A stretch of 64,000 nt of DNA from Zopfochytrium polystomum (GCA_025765615.1 JAIVFJ010000043.1:62001-126000), one strand, 5' to 3'; shown: positions 32,379 through 45,667, numbered from the stretch's first letter. The notes: generated by a model from the sequence alone, not told the origin. Numbers and translations are program-made.

Positions 32379-33879
32379 GCGCGGTGGGTACCCGGGAGTG
32401 GCATTTGGAGGCAGCGGCGGGGGTGGGGGTCTTTGGAGAGGCAAACGTGGGAGGAAGGGAACCAAAGGCTGATGCGGAGGACGCCGAGAGGGTTGACGAC
32501 AGCAGCAATGAGGGTGAGGGCGCCGATGACGAGGTCGGGAAGCGGATTGGATACGAAGATGAGGAGGAGGAGGAGGTGGTGGTGGAGTAGTGGGACAAGG
32601 GGGCGGCAGCAGCAGCAGCGGAGGGTGCGGGCGCAGGAACCATTATTGTAGTATTCTGGGGCATTTGCCGAGAGGAGATGGTTGTCATGTCTTTCTTCGT
32701 ACTCTGCTGGAAGGCCTTCTTCGCCTGTATGAAGAATATATGTAGGGTTTATGTGTGTGTGCTGGCGATGAATTCTGGCAGTTGCGGTGGGTGGTGTGTC
32801 CGCGCTCGAGTCGACGAGACGCTGAGTGAGAGCGAGGGGAGCCAAGAAGGGAAGGGAAGCGAAAGGGATATGTTTTGCTGATATTTGCAACCAAAGTGTG
32901 TGTGTGTGTGTGTGTGTGTGTCTGTTGTTTCGTGTATTGTGTTTGTCTTTTGGCTGGCTGTGTTTGTGGAGGCGACGGGTCGGTCAGTCGGTCGGTCAGT
33001 CGGTCGGCGCAGCGGAGCGGTGGGCTCTGTCGGCGGGCGTGGCTCTATTGCTTCCCGTTGTTGTTGCTGTTGTTGATCAGGGCTGAAAAAGGGAACCCAA
33101 TCGGACACGGGCCGCTTCCTTTCTCTCTCTGTCTCCCTCTCTCTCTCTTCTTTCTCTCTCTCTCCTTTCTCTCTCTCTCTCTGTCTCGCTCTCTGTCTCT
33201 CTCCTACTGTGATCGCTTTCTCGTTTCGCGTATTTTCTATTTCTTTCCTCTCTTCTTGTTCCGTTCGATGACGGAGGACGCGCCCAGCGAGAGAAAGAGC
33301 GACAGAGAGAGAGAGAGAGAAAGAGACAGACAGAGAGAGAGAGAGAGATAGGGAAAGAGGAGCAGGTGGTGCTTGGCCTGTCGGCGAAGCTTGGCCGAAG
33401 TGAAATGCCGGTGGGATGACGGACACGGCCCTTTCGAAAATGTGGAAAATGTGGATAGGCCGAGCCCGACAGACGCAAAGACATACAACAGTATCATCAA
33501 AACATAAAAGAAAACGCGGCCTTATGCGGCTCACTAACATGATTTTTTTTCGTGAGATTTTACCTTTTATCCGTTTTTGAATGTTTCTGATCGAGTTGGC
33601 GAAAAATAAATTTTTCTCAAGATAATATGCATAATAGGCAGCAGACAATCAGTTGCGTAGACAAACGAAACACAAAAACGGTGGGTGAAAGGTGGCGGGG
33701 TGTGTTGCTTGCACGCGCATTCCGAGCCAAAGCATCAGAGGCGGCACCGCCTTCCATGTACATAAGCGCACGCGCCGCATGGAACCGCTTTCGGTGCATG
33801 CAAAAATTCGGGACCAACGGACCGACCGAGGAAGAAAACAACATGGTGCCAGAAATTCACAAAGAGAAGAATAGAGAGA

Positions 33880-33910
<31 letters not shown>

Positions 33911-36370
33911 TGTGTGTGTGTGTGTGTGTCTGTGAGTGTGTGTGTGAGAGTGAGTGAGAGAGAGCCGGATACCTTCAGCGGCCCAAATGCATCAGCTTTG
34001 TGCACTGCTGCAACAGTTCGACTTGCAGCAATAATTACACCCAAAGTTTGAGTATATCTTGATTCCAGGCTGATTGAATTTGTGGGAAGTAGGAGCGCTT
34101 GCACAACGAAGGTTGACCCCGCGTCACTGGATTATTGCTGACCTTTCTTCGTCCGTTTTGTGACCAAGGCGGCACCGGTGCGGCTGAGCACATGTCTGTC
34201 GGCCGGTCTATCGGTCTCTTTTTGTCTCACGTTGCAAATGAGAGCACCCCAGGACGGGAAGGCGCTGTTCCTTCGGCAATGGAGCCCTAAAAGAAGACCG
34301 GACAGAGAGACAGAGCCGGAGACAAAAAAAAAAAAAAAAAAACAAAATCGGAGACTCGTGGAGCAATCTACTGGATCCGCTCGCATCCACTCCGAGCTTA
34401 GTTCTTCTTCGGCTCGGTCCGCTTGGCTGAAACATCTGTCGACGCGAGTCGAGGGCGGCCCCGCTCTCTCCATTTTTCCGCAGCAAGAAGGGCTGCTGCC
34501 CAGCGGCCACAATGCGCACAGCAGCACCCAGCAAGAACCTAAAATAGGAAAGTGCAACCGTAACCGATGAGTCGTTGGCTGGGTTGGATGGTTGGTTGAA
34601 GTTTGAATTGGTCTACTTTTTTGGAATGGGCACAACCGCGGCCTAAAAGAGGAAACAGGAAAAGATCTAAACTTGCAGCTTGGTTGATTGGATTTTTTTG
34701 GTGGCTCTGCCTTTTTTCTCGAGTACCTGCCGCCCCGACTTCACACTAAAGTGCACTGCCCTTTCGATTCGCTGTGTTACCAAGGCTTGTAAATGACAAT
34801 GTCAGACAGAGGTTTTGTGATGAACTGCATTTTTTTCTTATCCTCTCGGGTTGGCCGACGGGACAGCGTTGATTTTTTGGACACGTTCACAAATGGACAA
34901 ATACTGCAAATGCCGTTTTCTGTGAAGGGCCATTCGGAAGTGACGGTGTACCACGCGCGAATGGGTGCGCACGAGCGAGCGAGTGACGGCGCCGCGAGTG
35001 CGCTGCGCGACGCGAGTGAGCGGATGCAAAGTTGTGTTGTGACAATTTCTCACACACACGAGCTGGGAAACTCTGACTGCCCGTTGGCGTTGGCACATGT
35101 GACAGGGGCAGGCTTGCGAACATGCATCACGTGAGCGAGAGTGGCTATTTAGCCCCCATTTTTCCCCTTTTAGAGCGCGTCTGTTGTTTTCCTTAATAAT
35201 TCCTAATGGGAAGTATCCGCGATGTTTTTCTGCAATGCGAATCCGCAGTGGCCCGGAATTCCTCATTGTGTTTTTTGTTTTTTCCTTTTTTAATGGACTG
35301 CTGCTGGTCACAAGCTTCGTCCCCGCCGTGGCGCATGACCACGACGTGATCAACCGTTCGCGAATCCTCCAGCATGTCCCCCCAATCGATCCCAAGTTTC
35401 TCGTCATGTGGGGGCAGGGAGGGGTGGCAGAATGCAGCCAGCCAAACAACGCCACGCACGGTGGAAATGCTTGTTTGTTTGTTTGTGTACTGCTGCTGCA
35501 ACCTAGGTTTTCCGCTTAACACATGACGTGTGCCAGAGCCACCTTCAAAGAGCATTTCAGTGCGTTTCGCACGGTTTTCCGTCCGCGATTCATCCGACAT
35601 CCGACGCGTTTGCTTCGCAACCATCGGCTTTGACGTGGAAAACATTCGTCTGTCTTCCTTCCTGCTTGCTTATCAACCTCCGCGAAAATACCCGGTCGCC
35701 CAGTTCTGTTAGGGCAAAGCCCTCCTTACAGCACACACGCCACGCAGCAGCCAGCGGCTTTAAGAACAAGCGGTTCCACACACTCTAGTGCTCTCCTAGT
35801 TAGGCTGCGTATGCGTTTAGTCAAAGTTCGAATTCAGAGCCATGTTGATTTCTCTGATCTCGAGCACGTGGTCGGCACAAGCTTTTCCTCCGATGTGCCT
35901 GGCAGCGACAACGTCTGGAGTCCTGGACAGTCACAAAGGATGGAGAGCGAGGTCGCGACTTGTGGGGAAAAGGAGAAGCGTGCGCTTCAATTCCCACAGT
36001 AGAAGTGCTCCGAGCTGAATTGGTTACAAGATAGGGCAGCTTGGGGACATCTGTAAATGCCATTTGAGTGTTTATTATAAGCAACAGTAGCGGCGTATTC
36101 GGTTGCGAGTAGAAGTGGGTGGGCGAGCTGAATCCTCACACAAATCTTGTCTGCCTTCATTGTCTGTTCGATTTTCGACAATTATCCCAGCTCGCGAGTA
36201 TTATACTAATACTCGCGAGCCAACGAGAAAAAGCAACCCAGGAAGCACCCCCGAAGGGCGATGATGCAACGCGTCCTCAGTCTAATAAGTGCGCGCCTCT
36301 TTTCGGCTGGCACGCAACAAGTTCCCACCCAAAGCAAATCACACAAACCTCGTCCCTTCAACCCCTCGCT
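32379..36370. other. Long spacer rich in microsatellites
   Basis: About 4 kb without a supported gene. It holds a TG tract at 32897-32922, GTCG-type repeats near 32977-33008, a CT-then-GA pair at 33120-33350, an AG/TG tract at 33888-33965 and an A18 run near 34323-34342. Small ORFs here show no conserved motif. Confidence 0.5.
33120..33350. repeat. CT tract followed by GA tract (potential hairpin)
   Basis: CT-rich sequence at about 33120-33205 is followed, about 90 bases on, by GA-rich sequence at 33292-33350. The two are imperfectly complementary, the same architecture as the 24.1-24.4 kb locus. Confidence 0.75.
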
Positions 36371-39300
36371 TCACGCGGACGACGAGACCACACTGCCGCC
36401 CTCGGCGGACTCGGCCGCAACGGCCGCCGTTGCTCCGGCGAGAGCAGTGGTGGCCGAGGCGCCCTGGACCGTTTGGCAGCGGCACCGGCAGCCCGTCACG
36501 GGACACTCGTCGTGCCGCTTGAACCAGCCCGTCAGGTGCTCGCCGTGGCCTCCGTGGCGGCACGTCTGGCACCAGGTGAACCACATTTCGGTGCCTATCC
36601 GCCACAAGAAAAGAGAAAAGGCTTGTGAGGAAGCTGCGGAGAAAAGAAACGAACGAAAATTCACCCTTCTTCACCGCCCCCGCCGCAGCGGCACCACCGG
36701 CACCGGCACCTTTCCCGTCCCCGCGTCCGCCTCCCGCAACAGCAGCAGCATACCCCCTCGCGCCCGGCGCAGCGAGGCCAAAGTGCGGGTTCTCGTGGAC
36801 GGCCTTCATGTGCAGAAGGCAGACGGCGCAGCGCGGTAAAGGGTTGCGGCAGTGCGGGCACGCCGTGCCGCCGCCGCCTGAGGCGGCGGCCAGGAACGCC
36901 GGGGCCATCATCATGGCGGCCGGCGCGGCACCAGCGGATCCACCGATCGAGCCGCCGGGTCCAGCCAGCTTCCGCCGCCCTCCCGTGCCGCTTCCGCCGG
37001 TTCCGCTGAACGCTGCATTGTAGCCATCGTCACTGGCTCCGGCGCCGGAGAGAGCCATGGCAGCGGCGAGCGTGATGGGCTTTCCGCAAAAGTTGCATTT
37101 TATGAAGACCTGTGGTGGTGGCGCCGGGCCGCCGGGACGGGCGCGGGCAACGTCGAAACGTGCGCGAGCGATGAAGAGTTGGAAGCGGTCGAGGAGGTCA
37201 CGATAGCTAGCGTGTTTTAAACCAGCAGCAGGGAAGTCGTGTTGGGGATGTTAAGAGTGGCATGTTTAGCAAAAACAGCCCATTCCACTTTCACTCACCT
37301 CTCTGTCCATTCCTCTACCTTCGCATTTTTATGAAACATAGGATTTGCAGATGCCAGCAGGCACGCAGTTTGTAAGTCCCCCGTAGTGTCCACATACCGT
37401 TCCAGCAAGCTGATGCCCAGTCCAGCGCTCAGACCAGTAATAAAAAGGCCGTCCAAGTTGCCCAACTGTACGGCAGCGTCCCGGCGGTTTCGCAGGAAAG
37501 CCAGCAGCTGTTGAATATTGTTGTGGTCAAACTTTTCATAATTCTTTTCATGACTGTACCTCCAGGTCCGGCAAAAATTTCAAAGCCGTCGCCACTTGGT
37601 CTTTCAGCGACAGCCCGGAAATGTCAAGTGCGGTTGACCAATCTTCGCTGGCATGGACTGGTGTTGGAGAAGCACAACGCGCCACAATTGCAAAAATGCA
37701 TCTCAGAAAAGGGCTTTGCAAGTCTTTGCTGAGTGAGCGACATAAAGCGGTCCATGGATTCACGATCGGAGCTGATGGAGAAGATGACAACACGACGGCA
37801 GAGGCAGCCGAGTCAGAGGAAGATGGAAGTGATCCGGATCCGGCGAATGATGAGCCCGCAGCCGCTGCAGATGCCTGAACCCCTGCCAAAGTCGCAGCGA
37901 CCAGGCGATGCCGCTCGTCTATGATAAAATGACGGGCAAGGAGGTAAGATGAAGGTACACGATGGAAAAGAGAAGAGTAGAGAAGAGTGGGCTATGAAAC
38001 AACGGCCGCCTCCACACCTGGGCTGGCATTTAATGCCTTGATGGCGCGGTCGACTCTGGCTGTTCGTATCACTGAAAGCAAAGCCGACCGTTCAAAGTCT
38101 CCACGTCTCTCCAATTTCGAAAGAGCTGGCTCCAGGTCACCATTCGTTTCATCAAACTCTGCGCCCAGCATTCTGCGAGCAAACCGTCGATGATCGCCGG
38201 TGTAAGCAACAAGGGTGGGCGCCATTAGGCTCTGCGATGCAGCGTTGCCATTCTCGTCGTCCAGTTCAGAGCTGCCGCCTGTCTCCACCATAAGGGAGAT
38301 AACGGCCTCCACACCGCTGAAGGTTTGGGAGAACAGGCGCTGTGCGATACCCAGAGACGGCGAAGAGGCCGAGCCGGCCGCGACTGCAGCAGCAGATGAA
38401 ATGCGATGATGCCCACCGCCGTACATACCAGCTCCATTCCCCGGTCCAGAAGTCGAGGGGCGAGATTGGTAGATTGATTCCAGGTCCGAGATCCACTGCC
38501 ACAGGCGTTCGAGCTGAGGATGGCCCGAGATTACGGAGAGGTTCTTCTGCGCTTTGATGGAGTAGCCCGCTTTTGCCCTTTTTCGGATCACCTCGCCAAT
38601 CTCCTCCGCCTCCTGATTCACACTGAGTTTTCGTCCGGTCCAGCGGGGTCGCTCAGCATCTCCACCCGTTTTTAGTGCGAAAAGGTCACCGCGTGCGCCC
38701 CACCAAACGATAGGGGCCTCTGGGACGGCGACAAACTCCACGCTGCGGCTCGTGGCCACAACGAGGGTCATTTCCCCCAAACTGGGGGAACCTGCAGGGG
38801 CCCACGAAAAAGCGGCGACCGGTTCAGCAGCGCCAGGGAACGGAATCACCTGGCGCACTTTCCAAGCCTCGGCAGCCGGTGGGGGCTGCCAAAGCCCGCC
38901 ACTCTCTGTCCCACCGACCCGCGGAGACTCTGGGGCAACGTTTGGAGCGCCGACATCGAATCCCGTCCAAGACGAAGAAGGCCCGGTGCCAAGGTCGTTG
39001 GCGGCCGGAAGCTCCCCGCGACCAGAAAACGCATCCACCAGTTCCCAAATGCGCACGCGCCCCACACCCAAGGCAGTACCAGGACCAGTGCCTTCGCGAC
39101 CCGCAGCTGCCAGTGTGCCACGGCGACTTGGGTTCCATTGGACGGATGCAACGTTACGGAACCCCGAGTCGAGTACAACAAGCGGTTCCACGAGGTGGCG
39201 GATGTCCCAAACGAGTATTGTGGCGGTGCCTGGACCGCCACCGCCTGGAGCTCCTCCGCTCGATCCCCCCTGGGCGGCAGCAGGGTCGCCGAAACACGAG

Positions 39301-40183
39301 AACCGGCGGCCACCGTCGAACGGATCGACGACGATTCCGTGGACAGCTCTGGTCGCGATCTGGGGCAGCGAAGAAGACGAGAACGTGGGAGTGCCGCCTC
39401 CGCCTCCGGGCGCGCTGGATCCTGATGAATTTTGTGGCGCTCGCAGGTCGAATAATTTAATGAATTTGCCAGAGATCGAGGCAAGGAACGTAGGAGAGTC
39501 GGGAAACCACGCAGCGGAGTGGACCACATCGGATGAAGCGCCCTGGAAAATTGACTGCTCGGATTGGGAGGCTGTCGTCGTTGAGTGTCGAAGATCTGTG
39601 TTCCAAACGAGGAGCGAGAAGTCACTCCTGTTCAAGACGATCAGTTGTCAGTGAGCAAGAAGACGGAATTGTACTAATACAAACCTGACTTTGTCGAATC
39701 CTGATAAGAGCAACTTGGGGTCTACGGGACAAAACTTTACCACATTGCACGGTCGTTGCGATCGTGCAAAAAAGTCATTCACGACGGTTGAAACTGGGCC
39801 GTCAGCATCAGGCGCTCCAGCGGTGCAACGAAGAATTGCGGTTCGTCCGGCACTCGTGCCAATTGCGAGGAGATTCGCGGAGGAAGAGGTCGAGTCGGAC
39901 GCAGGGCACCAGTCGAGCGATTTGACGACGGCCGAGTCCTGGACGTGCGATAGCAGTCGGGACCTGAACGGACTCTGGGAACGAAAACGGGACAGACCGT
40001 CATTTGACACGCCCTGCATTGGCGCAAAGGGGATTCTATCTCCACTCACACCTTCGGGGACCACTCGTACAGCTTTGGAATGACATCAGCGACGACAAAG
40101 AGCCTGTTGCCAGGTGCCGCGTCGGCGTCGTCGGCGTCGACAGAGGAACTGCCTCCGACGTTCGCCCAGAGGATCCGCCTCAT
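36371..40183 (-). CDS. SEA4: SEA4/MIOS, WD-repeat and zinc-ribbon subunit of GATOR2/SEACAT
   Basis: Seven exons: 40183-40052, 39974-39685, 39627-38018, 37918-37560, 37507-37299, 37206-36665 and 36594-36371. The sum is 3366 bases, 1121 residues. The N-terminus ([11 protein letters not shown]...[15 protein letters not shown]) matches the first WD blade of Mios proteins, and further blades follow ([35 protein letters not shown]). The middle is helical. The C-terminus carries the metal-binding module: [40 protein letters not shown] and [11 protein letters not shown]. Known role: GATOR2 relieves GATOR1 inhibition of TORC1 on the vacuole in response to amino acids. The first intron could also use a nearer acceptor, but the chosen one has a pyrimidine-rich tract. 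Confidence 0.93.
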
Positions 40184-40379
40184 CGAAAGTCTGCCTTGTC
40201 AAGGTGGGCAGACAACCCTAATGGGACAAGATTTCGAAGAGCAAGGGTTGTATTATCAGCTTGGTCGGACGAAAGCTCACAACAACTTGTATGGGTTAAA
40301 AACGGGGGATGAACACCGCGAAATCTTTGCACTGGCCGAACATCAGACAATTAGGCAAATCGACCACATTTTCTGGAAT

Positions 40380-41398
40380 CTACACGACCAACCCTGGGGT
40401 GCCAGGTTTCTGAGTCGACTGAAAAGTAGAGCTCCTCTGACTTGTAGATTCCTTCGACTTGACCGACGCGTTCAAAAGCAAATACCCATTCCAAGACACA
40501 AAAGACAGCACCGCTTGCTCCAAGAACACGCCCGAGTTGAAGAATGGGTCATAAAAGTACACCACGGAGCAAATGACGAATGACACAATAAGGATGATTT
40601 CGTAGGCCAGGTTGATCCAGTGATTGTAGTACTTCTTGACTTTGTCCAGTTGCGTCGTCGAGTTGGACACGTCCTTCATTTGGGCGTGGAGTGCGATGAG
40701 GGAAATGTTTGTGACGAGCTCGAGGAGGGCAAAGTACAGTGTGCACGTCAGCGTGAGGGCGCGGTAGACTGCAAACTCTGGGCTTGCCCGGCTCGCCGCT
40801 CCGACCCAGTTGTTGTCCAGATACGCTTTCAGCTGGAACGCGACACCAGTGAACCCCGTGGCCGTGTAGCACAAGGTAGAGATCAAGGCCGGGATGTTCC
40901 CGGTGAGGGATTGGAAGTTATTTCCGGAGGGTTTGAATCTGCCCGTGATGATCTGGAAGCGAAGGAACGATATGTGAACCGAGACGATGCTGTGAACGCG
41001 CTTGAGGGCGTTGAAGGCGACCATCCACTTTGGAAAGTCGGGCCAAGTGCTGTAAGTGGTGAACGAAAGGTTTTGCTTAGATCTCATTTCTGCACACGCA
41101 CTTTTCTTCGTCCATACTTTGATTCGTATATTTGGCGAATACAGGAATAAAACTCGACAAAGTCCGCGCCGAAGCTGACAGCAGTTGCCACTATGATCCC
41201 AATTTGTAGCGGTGTCAAAGTCACTTTGCGGAGGGTCGGCATGACGATCCCGTTGTTCGAGGATTTCTGGTCTGCTCCCGAGCCTAAGCTTATGCAGAAC
41301 ACGAGGTTCAACATAGATACGGACGCGTTGATGCAAGGTGCGAAGAGGACGACACCAGTGAGGTTGGACAGTAGTAGAGACAGTTGCGGTTGAAGCAT
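40380..41398 (-). CDS. Multi-pass membrane protein, paralogue A, family unknown
   Basis: Two exons, 41398-41118 and 41049-40380, giving 316 residues with a phase-2 intron. About seven hydrophobic segments are visible, including VVLFAPCINASVSMLNLVFC, the IGIIVATAVSFGADFVEFYSC region, IPALISTLCYTATGFTGVAF, LTLTCTLYFALLELVTNISL and EIILIVSFVICSVVYFY. Conserved blocks with paralogue B include FPKWMVAFNALKRVHSI, SLTGNIPALIST and NWVGAASRASPEFAVYR. The layout recalls small seven-helix proteins, but no known receptor or transporter signature is recognised. It follows SEA4 on the same strand, 196 bases downstream of the SEA4 start codon in the plus direction. Confidence 0.85.
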
Positions 41399-43139
41399 AT
41401 TCGCTGCGACGTCTAATGCAACCGAGAGTGTCGCGGGTAACGCGACGTCGCGAGAACCGGAATTATGTCCTTCTTTTTGCAGAGAATCCTTTTACCGTTT
41501 GCCTTGTGGGTCCAAATGGATCACAGTATTTTGAGTCTGTCGAAAGTGTTTCGCGGTCCACCCTGCGATGCAACCATGGTGTGCGGACAGGAACGGTACA
41601 AAATTTTTTAATGTCAACGAACACTTCACCACTGCCAGCAGCCCCCGCGTCTCTTGCTATCACGCGTGAAAACTCCAAAGTGGGCGGCCAGCTGTTTCAG
41701 AGAACGAGGGGTCAGGGCGCAGAAGCGTCTGCATATTCAAGATTGCGTCCTTATCGTCAACATTTCAGGCATTTGGTATTTGTGCCGCCTCGGTTCAGGC
41801 TATAGATCCTCTTCGAATTCACCTCACCAACCTCTCGTGCAGCCTTCACCACTCCTCCGGACGTCTCCCTCGATGCCAGCAGCGAACCGTGTCCTCGACG
41901 ACTTCAATCTTGCAGAGAGCTGGTCGAGGCTGCGATCGACGGAGCCAGCGAGCTCGGCCGCGTCGACGCGCTGGACAGGTAGGGTTATCGTCGGCCTGAC
42001 ACCACCGCGACAATTTTGACGGGAGTTGGCTAAATTCTTCAGGCAAACACAGACTCGACCAATCGTGTGAAGGAAAAAAAACTCTTCGGCGTCCAAAAGC
42101 GCTTTGGCAGGGCTCCCCTCTGGGAAGTTTATGCTGGCAGCCTGGAGTTGACTGGGCAGCCATACGCGCGGAGGTTGAGCGGCTGTCAGCAAGTCAGCGG
42201 TGGTCGGAAAGCAGCTCCAGCAACAGTCAAACACGGCAGGCGGCAGACCAAGGCGACTGCTGCTCAAGCAAACGCGAGCACTGGCGGTGGCGGTGTCGTA
42301 AAGAGCGGCCGTGTCTGAAAGAGCCACTCGGTGAAAAGCACCGGCAAGGGTAATGGTGGAAGTAGCGGTGGGACGAAGGTGGCGTCTGACCAGAAGCAGC
42401 ACCAGGCGGCAGCGCGGACGACTAATGGAGGCACTGGGGAAGTCCTCGGCACCGGCTGCGCCTCGGCGAAAATGGGCACCAGAGCCTCCGCATAAGCAAG
42501 CGGCCGCGACAACCCAATTGCAGTCAGCCAGCAGCGAAGCCTGCGGCTGCAACCAAGCCTGCGAGTGGTGTTGGGGCAGGCAAGAAAAATGAGAGGGATA
42601 TACAGTATCTTGAGCTAGGATGTTTTTTTTCTTGGGTTGCATTCCGAGCGGTAGCAGTAGTTGGGGGCCGAACAGTCTTTGTGAGATTTTCGTCCTGGAA
42701 CATATGTATTTGTTGAGAGGGGGGTGGCGAAGTAATGGATCGATATCTCAGCTTCTTGGTGTCGGGTTAAGGACGATACTGGAACTTCGGTACATCAACT
42801 TAGTTGGTGCATTGGAGTATGAAGCCAATTTATGGATTTTCATGTAGATTATGGCGAGGGTCTGCCTGTTTGTGGAATGGGTTGCGCTCTTTCGTTCAAA
42901 ACTACTGATGGAGCAAACAGCCCGAAAATGATGGCTCCCAAACCACCTCTGCGTGCCCCACAACAGACCCCCGGTGCGGGGAATCCAGCAGGGATCAATG
43001 GTGCAACACGCTCACCTCCAGAGCGACACCGTCGTGCCACTGCAGATCAGCGAGACGGCTCTGCTGAGATGGACGGCCCCGAGGTCGAGCCACAGCTCAC
43101 AGCCTTGCGGAATCTCTTCACCCGAGACCGGCGCCCGGT
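41399..43139. other. Region with unresolved short exons or none
   Basis: Open frames occur on both strands (for example 41824-42642 minus and 42832-43389 plus), but they carry no recognised domain. Candidate splice sites such as CAG/GTAGGG near 41980 exist without a convincing protein. A small gene cannot be excluded. Confidence 0.35.
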
Positions 43140-44178
43140 TTCACCACGGCGCTCCCGACCGTTTCGGCTACATGCGAATATGAGCTCCCGGTCGTCGAGG
43201 TGGAGAACTCGATGCGGCAACCAGGTAACTTGGCACTCGTTGCGCTTCAGAAACCGCTCCTATCCAGTGACCTTTGACAACCCCAACACCTTTCCCCACG
43301 AAAGGTCTCGCCCGTTCCACCGAAGCCGCCACTGCTGCCCACCCGCCGGGTACGACGACCCCGCCCACACCCGCAGCGAGATACACTGAGCGTGCTCCAG
43401 CAGCACATTGCCTTATTCGACCGCGCCGACCGCGGCGTCGTCTATCCTTCCGACACGTTCGCCCGGTCGCGTGAGCTTGGGTTCAATGTCCTCATTGCAG
43501 CATTCTTGGCGGTCTCTCTGTCGTGGTTTTCTGGGAATTGAGGTTTCCTCACCTATTTGTCGAGTGGGGGCTTGTGATTGAGAGCGTTTTATTCACCAAC
43601 TTCTTCTATTCCATCTCTTCATCCACAGCGTCTCTCCTGCCCAGCCCAACTCTTCCAATGTAAAATGAAAACACACCGCTGCACGGACGGATCGGAAACG
43701 GGCGCTTACGGTCTGCATTCGTCTTTCGTCAAGAAGACTCGCGAGCCATTAACCGCCCACTCTCGTTCCTTTTCCACTCAAACAACCCTTAAACGTTGCA
43801 ACAGACACGGAAGGCCGCTTCGTTCTCTCCACTTCGAGCAGTTTTTTTCCAAATACGCTCGCTCCTCGCGGGCACACCTCAGCGACATCTGGGCAATGAC
43901 GCAGGAGATACGCCTAGTCGGCAAGTCGGAGTGGGGGCTACTGTACCTGCTCTGCGCTCGCAACGGAAGAATCGAAATGGAGGACATCAGGAGGTGTTAT
44001 GTATGTGAGTCGGGTTTTCATTGGCAGGGTTTGGAGACCGGTGCCATCGTGGCGCCTCATTGAGAAACACCTTTCATCATTCAAAACCCAACTCTCTCAC
44101 TTTCCGTCCCAGGATGGCATCCTATTTTATCGCATTGCCGACGAGCAGAAGGCCAAGGAATTGAACGCAGATTCTTGA
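43140..44178 (+). pseudogene. Caleosin-like gene with frameshifts
   Basis: Pieces of a fungal-type caleosin lie in order. An N-terminal stretch resembles fungal caleosins (MRQPG, then after an intron LARSTEAATAAHPPGTTTPP). The EF-hand-like VLQQHIALFDRADRGVVYPS with DTFARSRELGFN follows. After a probable intron come KMKTHRCTDGSETGAY, then DTEGRF, HFEQFFSKYA, LSDIWAMTQ and EWGLLYLLCARNGRIEMEDIR. After a last intron comes YDGILFYRIADEQ, with a stop at 44178. At least two frame breaks (near 43385 and 43830) cannot be explained by GT-AG introns. Caleosins are Ca- and haem-binding lipid-droplet peroxygenases. The copy seems decayed unless the breaks are sequencing errors; the true start was not found. 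Confidence 0.75.
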
Positions 44179-44639
44179 TGCAGATTGTTTATTCTTTGGA
44201 CGAGCGCGTGGTGAAGGTGGGAAGGAGGGAAGGTCCGGCACACCCTGTGTAGCTTTGTTTTATAAAACAAAATATTGTGAGAGGGTTCCCCGCCATCGCT
44301 GCAAAGACCAAAACTCTCAAGTCCTCGTGTCGCCAATTGAGCAAATCGTTAGTCTGCCTAAAGGGATGTCTCTCTAGTGGGTCATACTTGTGTTGAACCT
44401 TCCAAGATTGAGTGAACACTCCCACTCTCTATCAAATTTTGAGCTACCATTTTGAACTAGTCTCTCCAATCTTTCGTATCTATAGTGAGCGATAGGGCCG
44501 CACACCGCACCACTTCGCAACTGAATTGGCGATAAGGCCAATTAATTGAGAGCTTGAGCGATAAATTAGATTTCCACGAACTTTCCCCTCCAACAACAAT
44601 CTCGCTTTAAGCACGTGGGAAGCATGAACAAGGAAACCT
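44179..44639. other. Spacer between caleosin relic and membrane paralogue B
   Basis: About 460 bases, 3' flank of both convergent loci. No gene, RNA or repeat recognised. Confidence 0.5.
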
Positions 44640-45667
44640 CTACAGCGCGAATCCTGACGCCGATTTTTGGGCAGGCGCAGTCGAGGTCTTGCCTGTGCTA
44701 CTTGGGGCGTCTTTCGACTTGACTGATGCATTCAAGAGGACGTAACCATTCCAGGTGACGAACGACAGCACCGCCTGCTCCAGAAATACGCTCGCGTTGA
44801 AGAACGGGTCGTAGAAATACACGACGGAGCAAATGACGAACGAAAGGATAAGGATTATCTCATACGCCAAGTTGATCCAGTGGTTGTAGTACTTCTTGAC
44901 TTTATCCAGCTGCGTCGTCGAACTGGACAACTCTTTCATCTGGGTGTGCAGTGCGATGAGCGAGGCGTTGGTAACGAGCTCGACGAGGGCAAAATACAGC
45001 GTGCACGTCAGAGTGAGACCGCGGTACACGGCGAATTCGGGGCTTGCGCGGCTCGCCGCTCCGACCCAGTTATTGTCGAGGTACGCTTTGAGCTGGAAGC
45101 CGACGGCAGTGAAGCCAGTGGCGGTGTAACAAATGGTGGAGATCAAGGCGGGGATGTTGCCGGTGAGAGACTGGAAGTTGTTGCCGGCGGGTTTGAGTTT
45201 GCCCGTAACGATCTGGAACCGGAGGAACGAGATGTGGACCGAAATAATGCTGTGGACGCGCTTGAGGGCGTTGAACGCGACCATCCACTTTGGGAACTCG
45301 AGGAACCTGTGAACAGATAAAGTTATGTTGCAATCCTTTTTAACAACACACTGGTTTAGATTCTCTTCTACTGCAGTTGGGCCACCCACCCTGCGTCGAT
45401 CATAGCACGAACGCAAGCATAAAATTCGACGAGATCTGCAACGAGGCTGACGCCAGTGGCTGCGACAATAGCATGTTGGAGCGGTGTCAACGTCCTACGC
45501 GTGGCCGCTTGAGTCGGTGCCGCGCTCGAGCGTTGACTCTCGGATCCAGGGCCCGAGCTCAGGCAGAACACGAGGTTCAGCATGGAAATCGACGCGTTAA
45601 TGCACGGGGCGAATAGGGCGATGCCAGCTTGGTACGACAGCGCCAGGGACGTTGCAGGGGCGAGCAT
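44640..45667 (-). CDS. Multi-pass membrane protein, paralogue B, family unknown
   Basis: Two exons, 45667-45390 and 45306-44640, giving 314 residues. The phase-2 intron is at the same position as in paralogue A, directly before the shared FPKWMVAFNALKRVHSI block. About seven hydrophobic segments are visible. The second exon is highly similar to A, while exon 1 and the hydrophilic loop (GPGSESQRSS, then a Thr/Arg-rich patch) have diverged. The C-terminal tail is a short Lys/Ser-rich cytosolic-like stretch. Function not recognised. The shared intron and same orientation indicate tandem duplication before the caleosin relic separated or decayed. Confidence 0.85.

Noticed and set aside
38752..39654. 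300-codon plus-strand ORF
   Set aside because: Shadow of the SEA4 WD-repeat exon.
41824..42642. 272-codon minus-strand ORF
   Set aside because: Cys/Ala-rich without a domain; frames on both strands are equally open in this GC-rich stretch.
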